A stretch of 64,000 nt of DNA from Qipengyuania vulgaris (lineage in GTDB: Bacteria; Pseudomonadota; Alphaproteobacteria; Sphingomonadales; Sphingomonadaceae): positions 248,001 through 312,000 of the forward strand of contig NZ_WTYC01000003.1 in NCBI RefSeq assembly GCF_009827325.1, read 5' to 3'. The position numbers were made by a program, and so were the translations under genes. Of this stretch, positions 18,043 to 28,013 are shown piece by piece. Each line of letters begins with the position of its first letter. Position 1 is the stretch's first letter. The notes beneath the pieces are model-generated. The model saw nothing but the letters and a program-made list of their open reading frames with translations, was not told where the DNA came from and did no database searches.

Positions 18043-19278
18043 ATGGCAAAAACACCCCAGGCCATCCGTGGCACACAGGATATTTTCGGACCCGACGCAG
18101 AAAGCTTCGCCTTCGTGGTGGAAACCTTCGAGCGCGTGCGCCGGCTCTACCGGTTTCGCCGTGCCGAAATGCCGGTTTTCGAGAAGACCGAGGTTTTCGC
18201 CCGTTCGATCGGCGAGACGACCGACATCGTCTCGAAGGAAATGTATTCCTTTGAAGATCGCGGCGGCGAATCGCTGACCCTGCGCCCCGAATTTACTGCC
18301 GGGATCGCGCGTGCCTATCTTTCCAACGGCTGGCAGCAATACGCGCCGGTCAAGCTGGCGACGCACGGGCCGCTGTTTCGTTACGAGCGACCACAGAAGG
18401 GGCGCTATCGCCAGTTCCACCAGATCGATGCGGAAATCATCGGCGCTGCTGAACCGCAGGCCGATGTCGAGCTGCTGGCGATGGCCGACCAGTTGCTGAA
18501 GGAACTGGGCATCACCGGCGTGACGCTGCACCTCAATACGCTGGGCGATGGCGACAGCCGCGAAGCATGGCGCGCCGCGCTGGTTGAACACTTCCGCGCC
18601 GTGAAGGATGAACTCTCGGAAGATTCGCAGGAACGGCTGGAAAAGAACCCGCTTCGCATCCTCGATTCAAAGGATCGCCGTGACCGGAAGTTCGTCGCCG
18701 ATGCGCCGAAGATCGACCAGTTCCTGTCCGACGATGCACGGGCGTTTTTCGAGGCGGTGACCAGCGGCCTCGATGCCGCAGGCGTCAAATGGCAGCGCGC
18801 CGAAAGTCTCGTGCGCGGGCTCGACTACTACCGCCATACCGCTTTCGAGTTCATTCCCGACGAGGGTAGCGAAGCGGCGGGCAAACTTGGAAGCCAGAGC
18901 ACCATTCTCGGCGGCGGACGCTATGACGGGCTGATGGAAAGCCTCGGCGGAGCGCCAACGCCTGCGGTGGGTTGGGCAGCGGGGATCGAACGGCTGGCGA
19001 TGCTGGTCGGTGAGAAAGAAGAAGCCGCTGCCGATGTAATCATGGTGGTCGAAGATGACAGCCGACTCGATGAAGCAATTGCCGCATTGAGAGACTTGCG
19101 CAGAGAAGGACTTACGGCAGAAATGGTCGCAAGCGGCTCGCCTCGCAAGCGCTACGACAAGGCTGCGAAAAAGCATCCCGGTGCAATCATTTCGCTCCAG
19201 ACCAATAGCGGGCATAGCTTCAGCGGCGATGAGGCCACAGATCCTCGCATCCTGCAGGTCTTGCCAGTCTACAAATGA
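18043..19278 (+). CDS. hisS: Histidyl-tRNA synthetase
   Basis: This class II synthetase charges tRNA-His. The 411-residue protein shows [14 protein letters not shown] at the N-terminus, motif 2 ([21 protein letters not shown]), the histidine-specific [15 protein letters not shown] and motif 3 [14 protein letters not shown]. The C-terminal anticodon-binding domain contains [16 protein letters not shown]. The ATG at 18043 matches the family start. The stop overlaps the prfA start (ATGA), so the two are coupled. Confidence 0.96.
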   Translation: MAKTPQAIRGTQDIFGPDAESFAFVVETFERVRRLYRFRRAEMPVFEKTEVFARSIGETTDIVSKEMYSFEDRGGESLTLRPEFTAGIARAYLSNGWQQYAPVKLATHGPLFRYERPQKGRYRQFHQIDAEIIGAAEPQADVELLAMADQLLKELGITGVTLHLNTLGDGDSREAWRAALVEHFRAVKDELSEDSQERLEKNPLRILDSKDRRDRKFVADAPKIDQFLSDDARAFFEAVTSGLDAAGVKWQRAESLVRGLDYYRHTAFEFIPDEGSEAAGKLGSQSTILGGGRYDGLMESLGGAPTPAVGWAAGIERLAMLVGEKEEAAADVIMVVEDDSRLDEAIAALRDLRREGLTAEMVASGSPRKRYDKAAKKHPGAIISLQTNSGHSFSGDEATDPRILQVLPVYK

Positions 19279-20342
19279 CCATTCCAGCAGAACGCCTAGA
19301 CCAGATCGCCCACCGCTTCGCCGAGCTCGAGGCGCGCATGGCTTCGGGCATGCTCGAGGGTGACGAATTCGTCCAGGCCAGCCGTGATTATGCCGAGCTG
19401 GAGCCGGTGGCGAAAACCGCCGCGGAGGTTAAGGCGGCGCGCGAGGAGATCGCCAGTCTCGAGAAAATGCTCGCCGATCCGGAAATGCGGGCGATGGCCG
19501 AGGAAGAGCTGGCCGATCTGCGCAAGCGTCTGCCCGATGCCGAGCGCGAACTGGCGATCGCCATGCTGCCGCGCGATTCCGCCGACAGCAAGCCCGCCAT
19601 GCTTGAAATCCGGGCGGGAACGGGCGGCGACGAGGCGGCGCTGTTCGCGGGCGATCTCTACCGGATGTACGAACGCTTCGCCGCCGAGCAGGGGTGGAAG
19701 GTCGAACCGGTCAGCATGAACGCCAGCGAGGTCGGCGGCTTCAAGGAAATCGTCGCCAATGTCGCCGGGAAGGGCGTGTTCGCGAAGCTGAAATTCGAAA
19801 GCGGCGTGCACCGTGTCCAGCGCATTCCCGAAACCGAAAGCGGCGGGCGGATCCACACCTCGGCGGCGACCGTGGCGGTGCTGCCCGAGCCCGACGAGGT
19901 CGATGTGCAGATCGGCCCGAACGATCTCAAGATCGACACTTACCGTGCCAGCGGTGCGGGCGGGCAGCACGTCAACACCACCGACAGTGCGATCCGCATC
20001 ACCCACTTGCCTACCAATACCGTCGTCACCTGCCAGGACGCCCGCAGCCAGCACAAGAACAAGGAAAAGGCGATGCAGGTGCTCCGCGCGCGGCTTTACG
20101 AGGCGCAGCGCGAGGCGACACAGGGTGCCGAAGCCGATGCGCGCAAGGCCATGGTCGGCAGCGGGGACCGATCCGAGCGCATCCGCACCTATAATTTCCC
20201 GCAAGGACGCGTGACCGATCACCGCATCGGGCTGACCTTGCACAAGCTCCCCGAAATTCTCGCCGGGCCGGGACTGGGCGAGCTGGTCGACGCGCTGATC
20301 GCCGAGGACGAAGCCAAGCGGCTCTCGGCGCTGAATGAGTGA
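19275..20342 (+). CDS. prfA: Peptide chain release factor 1
   Basis: RF1 terminates translation at UAA and UAG. The 355-residue protein has the peptidyl-hydrolysis GGQ motif in [19 protein letters not shown], a PxT-type anticodon segment within HLPTNTVV, and the conserved [19 protein letters not shown]. The order hisS-prfA-prmC is tight: four bases overlap with hisS and eight with prmC. PrmC methylates the GGQ glutamine of this protein, so the pair is functionally linked. Confidence 0.97.
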   Translation: MTIPAERLDQIAHRFAELEARMASGMLEGDEFVQASRDYAELEPVAKTAAEVKAAREEIASLEKMLADPEMRAMAEEELADLRKRLPDAERELAIAMLPRDSADSKPAMLEIRAGTGGDEAALFAGDLYRMYERFAAEQGWKVEPVSMNASEVGGFKEIVANVAGKGVFAKLKFESGVHRVQRIPETESGGRIHTSAATVAVLPEPDEVDVQIGPNDLKIDTYRASGAGGQHVNTTDSAIRITHLPTNTVVTCQDARSQHKNKEKAMQVLRARLYEAQREATQGAEADARKAMVGSGDRSERIRTYNFPQGRVTDHRIGLTLHKLPEILAGPGLGELVDALIAEDEAKRLSALNE

Positions 20343-21171
20343 GCCTGCGGCGATGACTGTCGCCGAAGGCATCCGCACGGCGGCGGAGAGTCTGTCCGCA
20401 TTCAGCGAAACCGCGCGGCTCGACGCGGAACTGTTGATGGCGGATGCGCTGGGGATCGAACGGTCGGACATGCTGCTGCGTGCAATGCGCGATGCCGTGC
20501 CGCCGTCCTTCGCAGGGCTGGTCGAACGTCGCTCCCGTCACGAACCCGTGGCGCATATCCTCGGCCATCAGGAATTCTTCGGCCGCCGCTTCAAGGTAAC
20601 GCCCGACACGCTGATTCCGCGCGGCGACAGCGAAGTGCTGGTCGAGGCGGCGCTGGAACTGAAACCCGGAGCGGCCTGCGTGCTCGATCTCGGCACGGGG
20701 ACGGGCGCACTGCTTCTCAGCGTCATTGCCGAAACCGGCGGACGAGGCGTGGGCACCGATCGCTCGCCCGCAGCGCTCGGCGTCGCGCATGACAATGCCG
20801 ACCTGCTCGACTTGGAAGACCGGGTCCGTTTCCATCTGCTCGACTGGCGGCAGGAAGGCTGGGCGGGCGAACTCGGCCGGTTCGACCTGATCCTCTGCAA
20901 TCCTCCATATGTCGAAGAAAGCGCCGCGCTCGATCCCGATGTGCGCGACCACGAACCACATGGCGCGCTGTTCGCAGGTGTCGACGGGCTCGACGATTAC
21001 CGCATCCTCATTCCGCAATTGCGCGGCCTGATGGAAGATGGTGCATTGGCCATCCTCGAAATCGGACACGAGCAGGCCGAGGCCGTGAGCACGCTTGCGC
21101 AGACGCATGAATTCGCCGTAAGCCTGCGCCGTGACCTTGCGAATCGGCCCCGCGCCCTCATTTTGACATAA
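20335..21171 (+). CDS. prmC: Release factor glutamine methyltransferase PrmC
   Basis: PrmC is a SAM-dependent N5-glutamine methyltransferase of the GGQ motif in release factors. The 278-residue protein shows the SAM-binding [13 protein letters not shown] and the catalytic NPPY in [12 protein letters not shown]. The N-terminal substrate-recognition part includes [17 protein letters not shown] and [12 protein letters not shown]. The start ATG at 20335 overlaps the prfA end. [12 protein letters not shown], 18 bases later, is an alternative start. Confidence 0.95.
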   Translation: MSEPAAMTVAEGIRTAAESLSAFSETARLDAELLMADALGIERSDMLLRAMRDAVPPSFAGLVERRSRHEPVAHILGHQEFFGRRFKVTPDTLIPRGDSEVLVEAALELKPGAACVLDLGTGTGALLLSVIAETGGRGVGTDRSPAALGVAHDNADLLDLEDRVRFHLLDWRQEGWAGELGRFDLILCNPPYVEESAALDPDVRDHEPHGALFAGVDGLDDYRILIPQLRGLMEDGALAILEIGHEQAEAVSTLAQTHEFAVSLRRDLANRPRALILT

Positions 21172-21408
21172 AGGGGTTGGCAAAGCGGAAGCGAGGCTCT
21201 ACCTCTGGCCATAGGCCAGCGGTGCGCGACAAGTTCGACCCGCCGGTCCACAGCTCCGACATGGCAGTTCTGGTGCGAGGCTTCGGCCCCGCATACCATG
21301 CACAGACAGGGGCGCTCATACTGCGAGAGGGCGGAGTATGACCAATGGGCAACGCGGCCAGAGGCGGACCGAGGGTTCGCGCCGCGCCATGAAAAGGACG
21401 AGTATTCC

Positions 21409-22098
21409 TTGAACAACAACCGTAATAACAATCGCCGTCGTGGCCGTCAGAACAATCGCAACCAGGGCGGTGCCAATTCCGGCAACCGGATCGACAGCAG
21501 GGCACGCGGCAATGCGCCCCAGCTGCTGGACAAGTACAAGAAGCTTGCACAGGACGCCCAGCACAATGGCGACCGGGTACAGGCCGAGTATTACCTCCAG
21601 TTCGCCGATCACTATTTCCGCGTGATCGCCGACAACAAGGCCCGTCAGGACGAGGCCAAGGGCAAGCGCCCCGACGATCGCGGCCAGAACCAGTCGGACG
21701 ATGACGATTCGAACGACGACGGTGACGACAATCGCCACAACCGTCAGCCGCGCTCGCGCCGGGATGACGATCAGGGCCAGCAGGACAATCGCGATAATCG
21801 TGACAACCGCGATAATCGCGGCCGTAAGCCCCGCCGTGCGTCGCGGGACGACGAGGGCGATGGCAGCGATTTCGAACCTGCCGAAAACCCTTTCATCCGC
21901 AAGGATGACGAGGTCGAAGCGCCCAAGAAGCGCCGTGCCCCGCGCAAGGCGAAGAAGGTCGAAGAAGGCGTGCCCGGCAATGAAGGCGAAATCGATGCGG
22001 CTGCCCTGCCGCCTGCGATCGGCGGGGACGAAAAGCCCGCGCCGCGCCGCCGCCGCCGCAAGGTCGAAGACAGCGAGGATGTGAGCGCGGTCGGCTGA
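21409..22098 (+). CDS. DUF4167 domain protein, RNA-binding-like low-complexity protein (TTG start)
   Basis: The predicted product of about 229 residues begins NNNRNNNRRRGRQNNRNQGG, then has the conserved DUF4167 core (NRIDSRARGNAPQLLDKYKK and GDRVQAEYYLQFADHYFRV, about residues 27-75). A long Asp/Asn/Arg-rich tail follows, with DNRDNRDNRDNRG repeats and C-terminal Lys/Arg patches. DUF4167 proteins are alphaproteobacterial and frequently follow prmC. Their function is not well established, and RNA binding is inferred from the composition. I place the start at TTG 21409 because AAAAGGAC lies 8-15 bp upstream and family members begin right at the Asn-Asn-Asn run. The ATG at 21298 would add an unconserved leader. 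Confidence 0.8.
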   Translation: MNNNRNNNRRRGRQNNRNQGGANSGNRIDSRARGNAPQLLDKYKKLAQDAQHNGDRVQAEYYLQFADHYFRVIADNKARQDEAKGKRPDDRGQNQSDDDDSNDDGDDNRHNRQPRSRRDDDQGQQDNRDNRDNRDNRGRKPRRASRDDEGDGSDFEPAENPFIRKDDEVEAPKKRRAPRKAKKVEEGVPGNEGEIDAAALPPAIGGDEKPAPRRRRRKVEDSEDVSAVG

Positions 22099-22159
22099 TC
22101 GCGCTTACCCCTTTCGCTTTTCCTTGCCATCGCCGCGCCCCGGTTTAACAGGCGCAGCG

Positions 22160-23755
22160 ATGGATCGTATCCCTGAATTCCTGCAGCGCCACCCTCGCTG
22201 GAGCGCGCTTCTTCTCGGCCTGATTTCGGCGACTGGCTTCCAGCCGCTCCACTTGTGGCCCGCAGGGCTCGCTGCGATGGCGGCATTCGTCTGGCTGGCT
22301 TACCAGCAGGACAGCGGCAAGCGCGCATTCCTGCTCGGCTGGCTGTTCGGCGTTGCCCATTTCACGCTGACCAACAACTGGATTGCCACGGCCTTCACCT
22401 ATCAGGCCGAAATGCCTGCCGTACTCGGTTGGGCGGCTGTTCCGCTGCTCTCGCTTTACCTCGCGGTCTGGCCTGCGTTGGCGGTGCTCGGTGCATGGCT
22501 GCTGGGGAGAGGGCGCGGGCTGGGCGTTTTCGCGCTCCTGCTGGGCGCTTTCTGGATCGCGGCGGAATGGCTGCGGAGCTGGGTCTTCACCGGCTATGCC
22601 TGGGGCCCGTTCTCGCAGATGATGCTCGGCGATTGGGAGCGGCCGGGGGTCGCGGGCCTGCTGCCCTACATGGGTTCCTACGCGCTCTCGGGACTCGTCG
22701 TTGCCCTGGCCGGCATTCTCGCCCTGCTCGCATCCACGCGCCGGTGGAAAGGTCTGGCGGCGGCGATCGTGATTGTGACCGCGGGCATGTTCTGGCCGGC
22801 ACCCGAAGCCGAAGAGGGTTTCCTTCCCCTGACGCTGGTTCAGCCGAATCTCAGGCAGAAAGAACTCGACGATCCGACCAAGTACGAAGAGCAGTTCCAG
22901 CGCATCGCCGCCCTCAGCGAACCGCAGCGAAGCTATAGCCGCAGGCTGGTGCTCTGGCCCGAAAGCGGCGTGCCCGACTATCTGCGCGGTGGCTATCCGC
23001 AGCGCTATTACACCCAGATGACCGCCGCGGGCGATCCGGCCTTCGCGCGTTTCCGTATCGGACGGACGATCGGCGAGGGCAGCCTGCTGCTGACCGGTGC
23101 GGTTGACCTGGAAATAGCCGAAGTCGATGGGCGTGAACGGGCGGTGGGCGCCTACAACGCGATCACGCCGATCGATGCGGAGGGCAATCTGGGCCAGCGC
23201 TACGCCAAGGCGCATCTGGTGCCCTATGGCGAGTATCTCCCGATGCGCGCCCTGCTCGAACCGCTCGGTATGTCGCGGCTGGTGGCAGGTTCGATCGACT
23301 TCATCCCCGGCCCCGGGCCCCAGACCATCGACCTTGGCGCTTACGGGCAGGCCGGAATGCAGATCTGCTACGAGATCGTTTTCTCGGGCGAGGTGGCCGA
23401 ACGCGGCAACCGGCCCGATTACATCTTCAATCCCTCCAACGATGGCTGGTTCGGTGCCTGGGGTCCGCCCCAGCACCTGGCGCAGGCGCGCATGCGGGCG
23501 ATCGAGGAGGGCCTGCCGGTGCTGCGCTCTACCACGACGGGGATCAGCGCAGTCATCGATGCGCGCGGTGTGGTGAGAAGCCATATCGGCCGCGGTGTTG
23601 CCGACCGGATCGATACGCTCGTGCCGCCGCCTGCGGATCCGACGTGGTTCGCAAGGCTGGGTCACTGGCTCACGCTACTATGGGGCATAGCGCTTCTTGC
23701 CGGATCGCTGGTTGCCATGGGCGCGCGCCATCGTTACCTGTCCCGGGTAACATAA
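22160..23755 (+). CDS. lnt: Apolipoprotein N-acyltransferase Lnt
   Basis: Lnt adds the third acyl chain to lipoproteins at the inner membrane. The 531-residue protein has several N-terminal helices (about residues 14-160), then a nitrilase-like periplasmic domain with the catalytic triad visible as Glu (LWPESGVPD), Lys ([14 protein letters not shown]) and Cys ([10 protein letters not shown]). A final C-terminal helix lies near residues 500-520. I chose the ATG at 22160 ([14 protein letters not shown]) over one 36 bp upstream because it matches the short cytoplasmic head usual for Lnt. Confidence 0.95.
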   Translation: MDRIPEFLQRHPRWSALLLGLISATGFQPLHLWPAGLAAMAAFVWLAYQQDSGKRAFLLGWLFGVAHFTLTNNWIATAFTYQAEMPAVLGWAAVPLLSLYLAVWPALAVLGAWLLGRGRGLGVFALLLGAFWIAAEWLRSWVFTGYAWGPFSQMMLGDWERPGVAGLLPYMGSYALSGLVVALAGILALLASTRRWKGLAAAIVIVTAGMFWPAPEAEEGFLPLTLVQPNLRQKELDDPTKYEEQFQRIAALSEPQRSYSRRLVLWPESGVPDYLRGGYPQRYYTQMTAAGDPAFARFRIGRTIGEGSLLLTGAVDLEIAEVDGRERAVGAYNAITPIDAEGNLGQRYAKAHLVPYGEYLPMRALLEPLGMSRLVAGSIDFIPGPGPQTIDLGAYGQAGMQICYEIVFSGEVAERGNRPDYIFNPSNDGWFGAWGPPQHLAQARMRAIEEGLPVLRSTTTGISAVIDARGVVRSHIGRGVADRIDTLVPPPADPTWFARLGHWLTLLWGIALLAGSLVAMGARHRYLSRVT

Positions 23756-23787
23756 AGCTTTCTTTATATCTTTCTTCCGGGGTTTTG

Positions 23788-25026
23788 ATGCGCACCAGTT
23801 ACCTGTTCACTTCCGAGAGCGTTTCGGAAGGTCATCCGGACAAGGTGTCCGACCAGATCAGTGACGCAATCGTCGATTTGATGCTGTCGAAGGACGCGGA
23901 ATCGCGCGTCGCCTGTGAAACCATGACGACCACGCAGCGTGTGATCCTCTCCGGAGAGATTCGCTGCGCGCCTATGTATGACGCGAACAATGCCGCATGG
24001 GCCGAGAACGGCGGCTGGGCCCCGGGCGCGAAGGAAGAGATCGAACAGGCCGTGCGCCGCACGGTACGGGAAATCGGATACGAGCAGAGCGGCTTCCACT
24101 GGAAGACGCTGACCTTCGAAAACCACCTCCACGGCCAATCGAGCGAGATCGCCCAAGGCGTGGACGCCAATGGCAACAAGGACGAAGGCGCGGGCGATCA
24201 GGGCATCATGTTCGGCTTCGCCTGCGACGAGACGCCTGATCTCATGCCGGCGACGCTAGACTATTCGCACAAGATTCTCGAGCGGCTGGCGGCCGACCGG
24301 AAGAACGGCAATGCCCCCTTCCTCGAACCCGATGCCAAGAGCCAGCTTTCGCTGCGGTATGAAGATGGCAAGCCGGTCGCGTGCACCGCAATCGTCGTGT
24401 CGACCCAGCATGCCAAGGGCTATCACGAGGGCGAGAAGGAAGCCGAGCTCAAGGCCTATGTGAAGGGTGTCGTTGAAGAAATCCTGCCCGAAGGCTGGGT
24501 TTCGGACGAGACCGAATGGCACATCAACCCGACCGGCGCTTTTGAGATCGGCGGCCCCGATGGGGACGCAGGCCTGACGGGCCGCAAGATCATCGTCGAT
24601 ACCTATGGCGGCGCGGCGCCGCATGGTGGGGGCGCGTTCAGCGGCAAGGATCCGACCAAGGTCGATCGCTCGGCGGCCTACATCACCCGCTATCTTGCGA
24701 AGAACATTGTCGCGGCCGGCCTCGCCCGGCGCTGCACGATCCAGCTGTCCTATGCGATCGGCGTTTCGAAGCCGCTTTCGATTTACGTCGACACCCATGG
24801 AACGGGAGCGGCGGGCGTAACCGACGAAGCACTCGAAGACGCGATCCGCAATATCGAGAAGCTCGGCGGGCTGACCCCACGCGGTATCCGCATGCATCTC
24901 GGCCTCAACAAGCCGATCTACCGCAAGAGCGCCGCCTACGGTCACTTCGGCCGCCAGGCGGATGGCGAACACTTCCCTTGGGAACGCACCGATCTTGTCG
25001 AGGATCTTAAGGCTGCCCTGCGCTGA
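23788..25026 (+). CDS. metK: S-adenosylmethionine synthetase
   Basis: MetK makes S-adenosylmethionine from methionine and ATP. The 412-residue product has [18 protein letters not shown], the ATP-binding [12 protein letters not shown], the P-loop-like [19 protein letters not shown] and a C-terminal [15 protein letters not shown]. The ATG at 23788 matches the family start [15 protein letters not shown]. Only 32 bp separate it from lnt, so read-through from lnt or a short-leader promoter inside lnt is likely. No SAM riboswitch pattern that I can recognise fits that space. Confidence 0.97.
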   Translation: MRTSYLFTSESVSEGHPDKVSDQISDAIVDLMLSKDAESRVACETMTTTQRVILSGEIRCAPMYDANNAAWAENGGWAPGAKEEIEQAVRRTVREIGYEQSGFHWKTLTFENHLHGQSSEIAQGVDANGNKDEGAGDQGIMFGFACDETPDLMPATLDYSHKILERLAADRKNGNAPFLEPDAKSQLSLRYEDGKPVACTAIVVSTQHAKGYHEGEKEAELKAYVKGVVEEILPEGWVSDETEWHINPTGAFEIGGPDGDAGLTGRKIIVDTYGGAAPHGGGAFSGKDPTKVDRSAAYITRYLAKNIVAAGLARRCTIQLSYAIGVSKPLSIYVDTHGTGAAGVTDEALEDAIRNIEKLGGLTPRGIRMHLGLNKPIYRKSAAYGHFGRQADGEHFPWERTDLVEDLKAALR

Positions 25027-25030
25027 CAGG

Positions 25031-25059
25031 AAAAGGGCGGCCATTGGACCGCCCCTTTC
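25031..25059 (+). terminator. Terminator downstream of metK
   Basis: The stem AAAGGGCGG / CCGCCCCTTT (one bulged C) with an 8-base loop directly follows the metK stop and ends in TTTCGTT. It also faces the convergent gene at 25078-25485. Confidence 0.65.
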
Positions 25060-25077
25060 GTTGACCCTTAGGGTCGC

Positions 25078-25485
25078 TCAGTCGAGGATGCCGCGTTGCG
25101 GCTCTGGCTTTAACTGACTGCCGAAATCATCCTCGCGCAGCCACTGTCCTACCTTGCGGCCGAATTTGGCGACAGCATTCATATTGAAAAAGTGCATGAA
25201 GCCGAGCGCGACGACGACCAGTCCGATTTTCGTCGAAAGGAACTCGAAGGCTTCGGCTAAACCCTGAGGTTCGCTGCCGAACCGCAGCGACAGCAAAATC
25301 CATCCCAGATTGACCAGATAGAAGCCTACGACCAGCAGGTGGTTCGTCGAATGGGCGAGATTGTCGTCATGCCCGAAACATTCCTTGAGGAATACGATTC
25401 CGTTCTTCGACAAGGTGCGTGCAACCCAGACCGTTAGCGCGATGCTCACAGCGAGATAGACGATATAAGCGGGAACGAGGTACAT
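25078..25485 (-). CDS. Small integral membrane protein under the GbsR-type regulator
   Basis: The 135-residue protein has hydrophobic segments at about residues 3-22, 47-66 and 84-101, linked by a short His-rich loop (HDDNLAHSTNHLL). The C-terminus is charged. I do not recognise a named function. AGAGGAG lies just upstream of the ATG, and a 20-bp site nearly identical to that before the regulator gene (25570-26118) lies 15 bp upstream of its start. It is therefore likely a target of that regulator. Membrane repair, transport or stress roles are all possible. Confidence 0.75.
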   Translation of the reverse strand: MYLVPAYIVYLAVSIALTVWVARTLSKNGIVFLKECFGHDDNLAHSTNHLLVVGFYLVNLGWILLSLRFGSEPQGLAEAFEFLSTKIGLVVVALGFMHFFNMNAVAKFGRKVGQWLREDDFGSQLKPEPQRGILD

Positions 25486-25500
25486 ACTGCTTCTCCTCTA

Positions 25501-25520
25501 ATTTCTGTAATTTAAGAAAT
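25501..25520 (-). promoter_or_regulatory. Putative operator 1 of the GbsR/MarR-type regulator
   Basis: ATTTCTGTAATTTAAGAAAT is an imperfect 7-6-7 inverted repeat (one mismatch) 15 bp upstream of the membrane-protein start. It matches the site at 26139-26158 at 17 of 20 positions in the same orientation. It matches the reverse complement of that site at 19 of 20. Both copies are followed by ACTGG after one variable base. Confidence 0.6.
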
Positions 25521-25569
25521 CACTGGTGAAATTGAGTGTGTCATCCATCCTTTCAATGGTTCGCGGGGA

Positions 25570-26118
25570 TCAGGTTTTCGTCTTGCTTCCAGGCAGCAGG
25601 CGCGCGACGCGGCTGCCGAGCTTCATCAGCGTAACCAAGGTCGATTTGGGCAAGCGCCGTACGTCGGCATACCAACCTGCCAGATTGCCGATGAATTCGT
25701 GCATCCGGCCGACACGTTCGCGCACGTGGGCAGGTACGTCGTCGCGCTTGTCGAGGCTTTCCGACAATTCGCCGAGCAGCTGGATCGTGGGATCGATCTC
25801 GCGCCGCTTGCGCTCCGCTGTGATCTTCATCAGCATGTCCCACAAGTCGCTCTCGGCGACGAAATGGTCACGCCGGTCGCCCTCGACATGGACGCGGCGG
25901 ACAATCTGATAGGATTGGAGTTCCTTCAGGCCGTTCGACACATTGGACCGGGCCAGGCCCAGCTTTTCGCAAATGTCCTCTGCATGCCGAGGCCGGTCTG
26001 AAAGATAGAGGAGGGCATGAACCTGCGCGACCGAACGGTTCACGCCCCATTCGCTGCCCATCTCGCCCCAGTGGAGGATGAAGGCGCGCGCCTCGGGGAT
26101 GTCCATGATGTCGGCCAT
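25570..26118 (-). CDS. GbsR/MarR-type winged-helix transcriptional regulator
   Basis: The 182-residue protein has an N-terminal region with HWGEMGSEWGVNRSVAQVHALLYLSD. A winged helix follows (HAEDICEKLGLARSNVSNGLKELQ, then VRRVHVEGDRRDHFVAES, about residues 40-95), and a helical C-terminal half. This is the GbsR-like arrangement, whose members respond to choline, osmolytes or other small ligands. A 7-6-7 palindrome lies 20 bp upstream of the start, which suggests autoregulation. It follows the CaiB-type gene on the same strand but with its own control site. Confidence 0.85.
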   Translation of the reverse strand: MADIMDIPEARAFILHWGEMGSEWGVNRSVAQVHALLYLSDRPRHAEDICEKLGLARSNVSNGLKELQSYQIVRRVHVEGDRRDHFVAESDLWDMLMKITAERKRREIDPTIQLLGELSESLDKRDDVPAHVRERVGRMHEFIGNLAGWYADVRRLPKSTLVTLMKLGSRVARLLPGSKTKT

Positions 26119-26138
26119 AAACCGATTTCCTTTTCTCT

Positions 26139-26158
26139 ATTTCTGAAATTACAGAAAT
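26139..26158 (-). promoter_or_regulatory. Putative operator 2 (autoregulatory site of the GbsR/MarR-type gene)
   Basis: ATTTCTGAAATTACAGAAAT is a perfect 7-bp inverted repeat (ATTTCTG/CAGAAAT, 6-base spacer) 20 bp upstream of the regulator start. It is the partner of the site before the membrane-protein gene at 25485. Overlap with the minus-strand promoter and ribosome site is likely given the short distance, which is compatible with repression. Confidence 0.65.
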
Positions 26159-26206
26159 TACTGGCGGCGTCAACTGTCTTTTGCAGAGGGACGATACTCT
26201 GTCGTT

Positions 26207-27340
26207 CTAGCTCTTGGCGGGAGAAGGCTTGTCGAGAGTCAGTTCGGCGGCGGAAAACACGAAGGGGCTGCGCACACCGGGCATTCCTTCGGGGACGATC
26301 CGCATCCCTCTTGAGATCACTTGCGGATCGGAGAAGACCTCGTCGATGGAATTGATCGGGCCTGCGGGAATGCCGGATTTCGCACAGGCCGCGAGGAGAT
26401 CATTGCGCGACCATCTTGCCGTGGCTTCACGGATGAGCGCGTCACATTCAGCGCGATGTTCGACGCGGTCTGCATTGGTACCGAAGCGTGGGTCTTCAAG
26501 CAGGTCGTTGCGGTCGATCAGCGCCAGCAGCTTCCGGAACAGCGCATCGTTCGCCGGGGCGAGGACTATCGGACCATCCCGGGTCGGGAATACGCCATAG
26601 GCGCTGACCTGCGCGTGCGCATTGCCCATGCGGGGCGGGTTCTCCCCGGTCGCTAGGTAGCTCATGGCCTGGTTGGCAAGCAGGCCGACCGAACAATCCA
26701 GCAGGCTCATGTCGATCCACTGCCCCTTGCCGGTGCGGTGCCGCATCAACAGCGCTGACTGCACGGCGTTGGCGGCCCATAATCCGCAGGACAGGTCGCT
26801 GATGGACACGCCCATTTTCATGGGATCGCCTTCCGGCTCTCCGGTCAGTGCCATGAAGCCGCTCATCGCCTGGATCACGAAGTCATAGCCGGGCTCGTCG
26901 CGGCGCGGGCCGTCCTGCCCGAAGCCGGTGATCGAGCAATAGATGATTCCGGGATTTGCGCGCGCCAGCGTCTCGTAATCGAGGCCGAATTTGGCGAGCC
27001 CTCCGGGCTTGAAATTCTCCAGTACCACGTCCGCATCCGCCGCCAGTTTTGCGATACGCGCCAGATCTTCGTCGTCCCTGAAATCCGCCGTAATCCCGCG
27101 CTTTCCGCGATTGCAGGCATGGTAATAGGCGGAAGTCGTTTCGCCGCCATGCTCGACCCAGGGCGGCCCCCAGATGCGCGTATTGTCGCCTTCGGGGCTC
27201 TCGACCTTGATCACGTCTGCGCCGAGATCTGCAAAGATCTGGCCCGCCCATGGGCCAGCCAGCACCCGGGCGAGTTCGAGCACCTTCAATCCCGCGAGCG
27301 GGCTGTTCTCGTTACGCGGATTCTCGAGCCAGTCGGCCAT
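26207..27340 (-). CDS. CaiB/BaiF (family III) CoA-transferase
   Basis: The 377-residue protein moves CoA between acyl groups through an aspartyl-CoA intermediate. It shows GLKVLELARVLAGPWAGQIFADLGADVIKVE at the N-terminus, NRGKRGITADF, and the region expected to hold the catalytic Asp (GVSISDLSCGLWAANAVQ, the Asp of SDLSCG). The specific acyl donor and acceptor cannot be told. It is the last gene of a four-gene minus-strand operon, six bases after scoB, so a role in organic-acid activation is likely. Confidence 0.9.
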   Translation of the reverse strand: MADWLENPRNENSPLAGLKVLELARVLAGPWAGQIFADLGADVIKVESPEGDNTRIWGPPWVEHGGETTSAYYHACNRGKRGITADFRDDEDLARIAKLAADADVVLENFKPGGLAKFGLDYETLARANPGIIYCSITGFGQDGPRRDEPGYDFVIQAMSGFMALTGEPEGDPMKMGVSISDLSCGLWAANAVQSALLMRHRTGKGQWIDMSLLDCSVGLLANQAMSYLATGENPPRMGNAHAQVSAYGVFPTRDGPIVLAPANDALFRKLLALIDRNDLLEDPRFGTNADRVEHRAECDALIREATARWSRNDLLAACAKSGIPAGPINSIDEVFSDPQVISRGMRIVPEGMPGVRSPFVFSAAELTLDKPSPAKS

Positions 27341-27346
27341 GGACGG

Positions 27347-28012
27347 TCAGCCCAGCGCGACCTCGTATTTCGCGGTCGTTTTCTGGGCGATCTCCTCGGC
27401 GGTCACTCCGGGGGCCAGTTCGATCAGACGGAAAGCGCTCTCGTGATCCGGGCGATGGAAGACGCCGAGATTGGTCACGATCATGTCGACCACGTTCTGC
27501 CCGGTCAGCGGCAGAGTGCAGGACGGAATGAACTTGGGCGATCCGTCCTTGGCATTGTGGTCCATCACCACGATGATCTTCTTCACGCCGGCCACGAGAT
27601 CCATCGCGCCGCCCATGCCCTTGATCATCTTGCCCGGGATCATCCAGTTGGCGATGTCGCCGTTCTCCGCAACTTCCATCGCGCCGAGCACGGTCAGGTC
27701 GATATGGCCGCCGCGGATCATCGCGAAGCTCTGCGCACTGTCGAAATAGGCGCTGTGGGGCAATTCGCTGATGGTCTGCTTGCCGGCATTGATCAGGTCG
27801 GCGTCTTCCTCACCCTCATAGGGGAAGGGGCCGATGCCCAGCATTCCGTTCTCGCTCTGCAGCGTGACATGCATGCCTTCGGGAATGTGGTTGGCGACCA
27901 GCGTGGGGATCCCGATGCCGAGATTGACGTAATAGCCGTCTTCCAGCTCCTGCGCGGCGCGCGCGGCCATCTGATTGCGATCCCATCCGGTGAGGGTGGC
28001 GGTATCGGTCAT
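27347..28012 (-). CDS. scoB: 3-oxoacid CoA-transferase, subunit B
   Basis: The beta subunit of a heterodimeric family I CoA-transferase transfers CoA from succinyl-CoA to acetoacetate or a similar acid. The 221-residue protein shows [17 protein letters not shown], the active-site Glu in [17 protein letters not shown], and [20 protein letters not shown] [16 protein letters not shown] with [12 protein letters not shown]. The alpha subunit is encoded 900 bp upstream, with an acid phosphatase gene between them. The gap to that gene is one base. Confidence 0.93.
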   Translation of the reverse strand: MTDTATLTGWDRNQMAARAAQELEDGYYVNLGIGIPTLVANHIPEGMHVTLQSENGMLGIGPFPYEGEEDADLINAGKQTISELPHSAYFDSAQSFAMIRGGHIDLTVLGAMEVAENGDIANWMIPGKMIKGMGGAMDLVAGVKKIIVVMDHNAKDGSPKFIPSCTLPLTGQNVVDMIVTNLGVFHRPDHESAFRLIELAPGVTAEEIAQKTTAKYEVALG

Positions 28013-28013
28013 G

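Noticed and set aside
21205-21219. CTGGCC-ATA-GGCCAG hairpin between prmC and the DUF4167 gene
   Set aside because: Short, with no T-tract, and within a 237-bp gap that shows no other RNA-like features. Insufficient to call a terminator or RNA gene.
23734-23767. Two short hairpins between the lnt end and metK as a possible SAM riboswitch or terminator
   Set aside because: The stems are short (6 bp), partly inside the lnt coding sequence and do not match any SAM riboswitch pattern I know. The 32-bp gap is too small for an aptamer.
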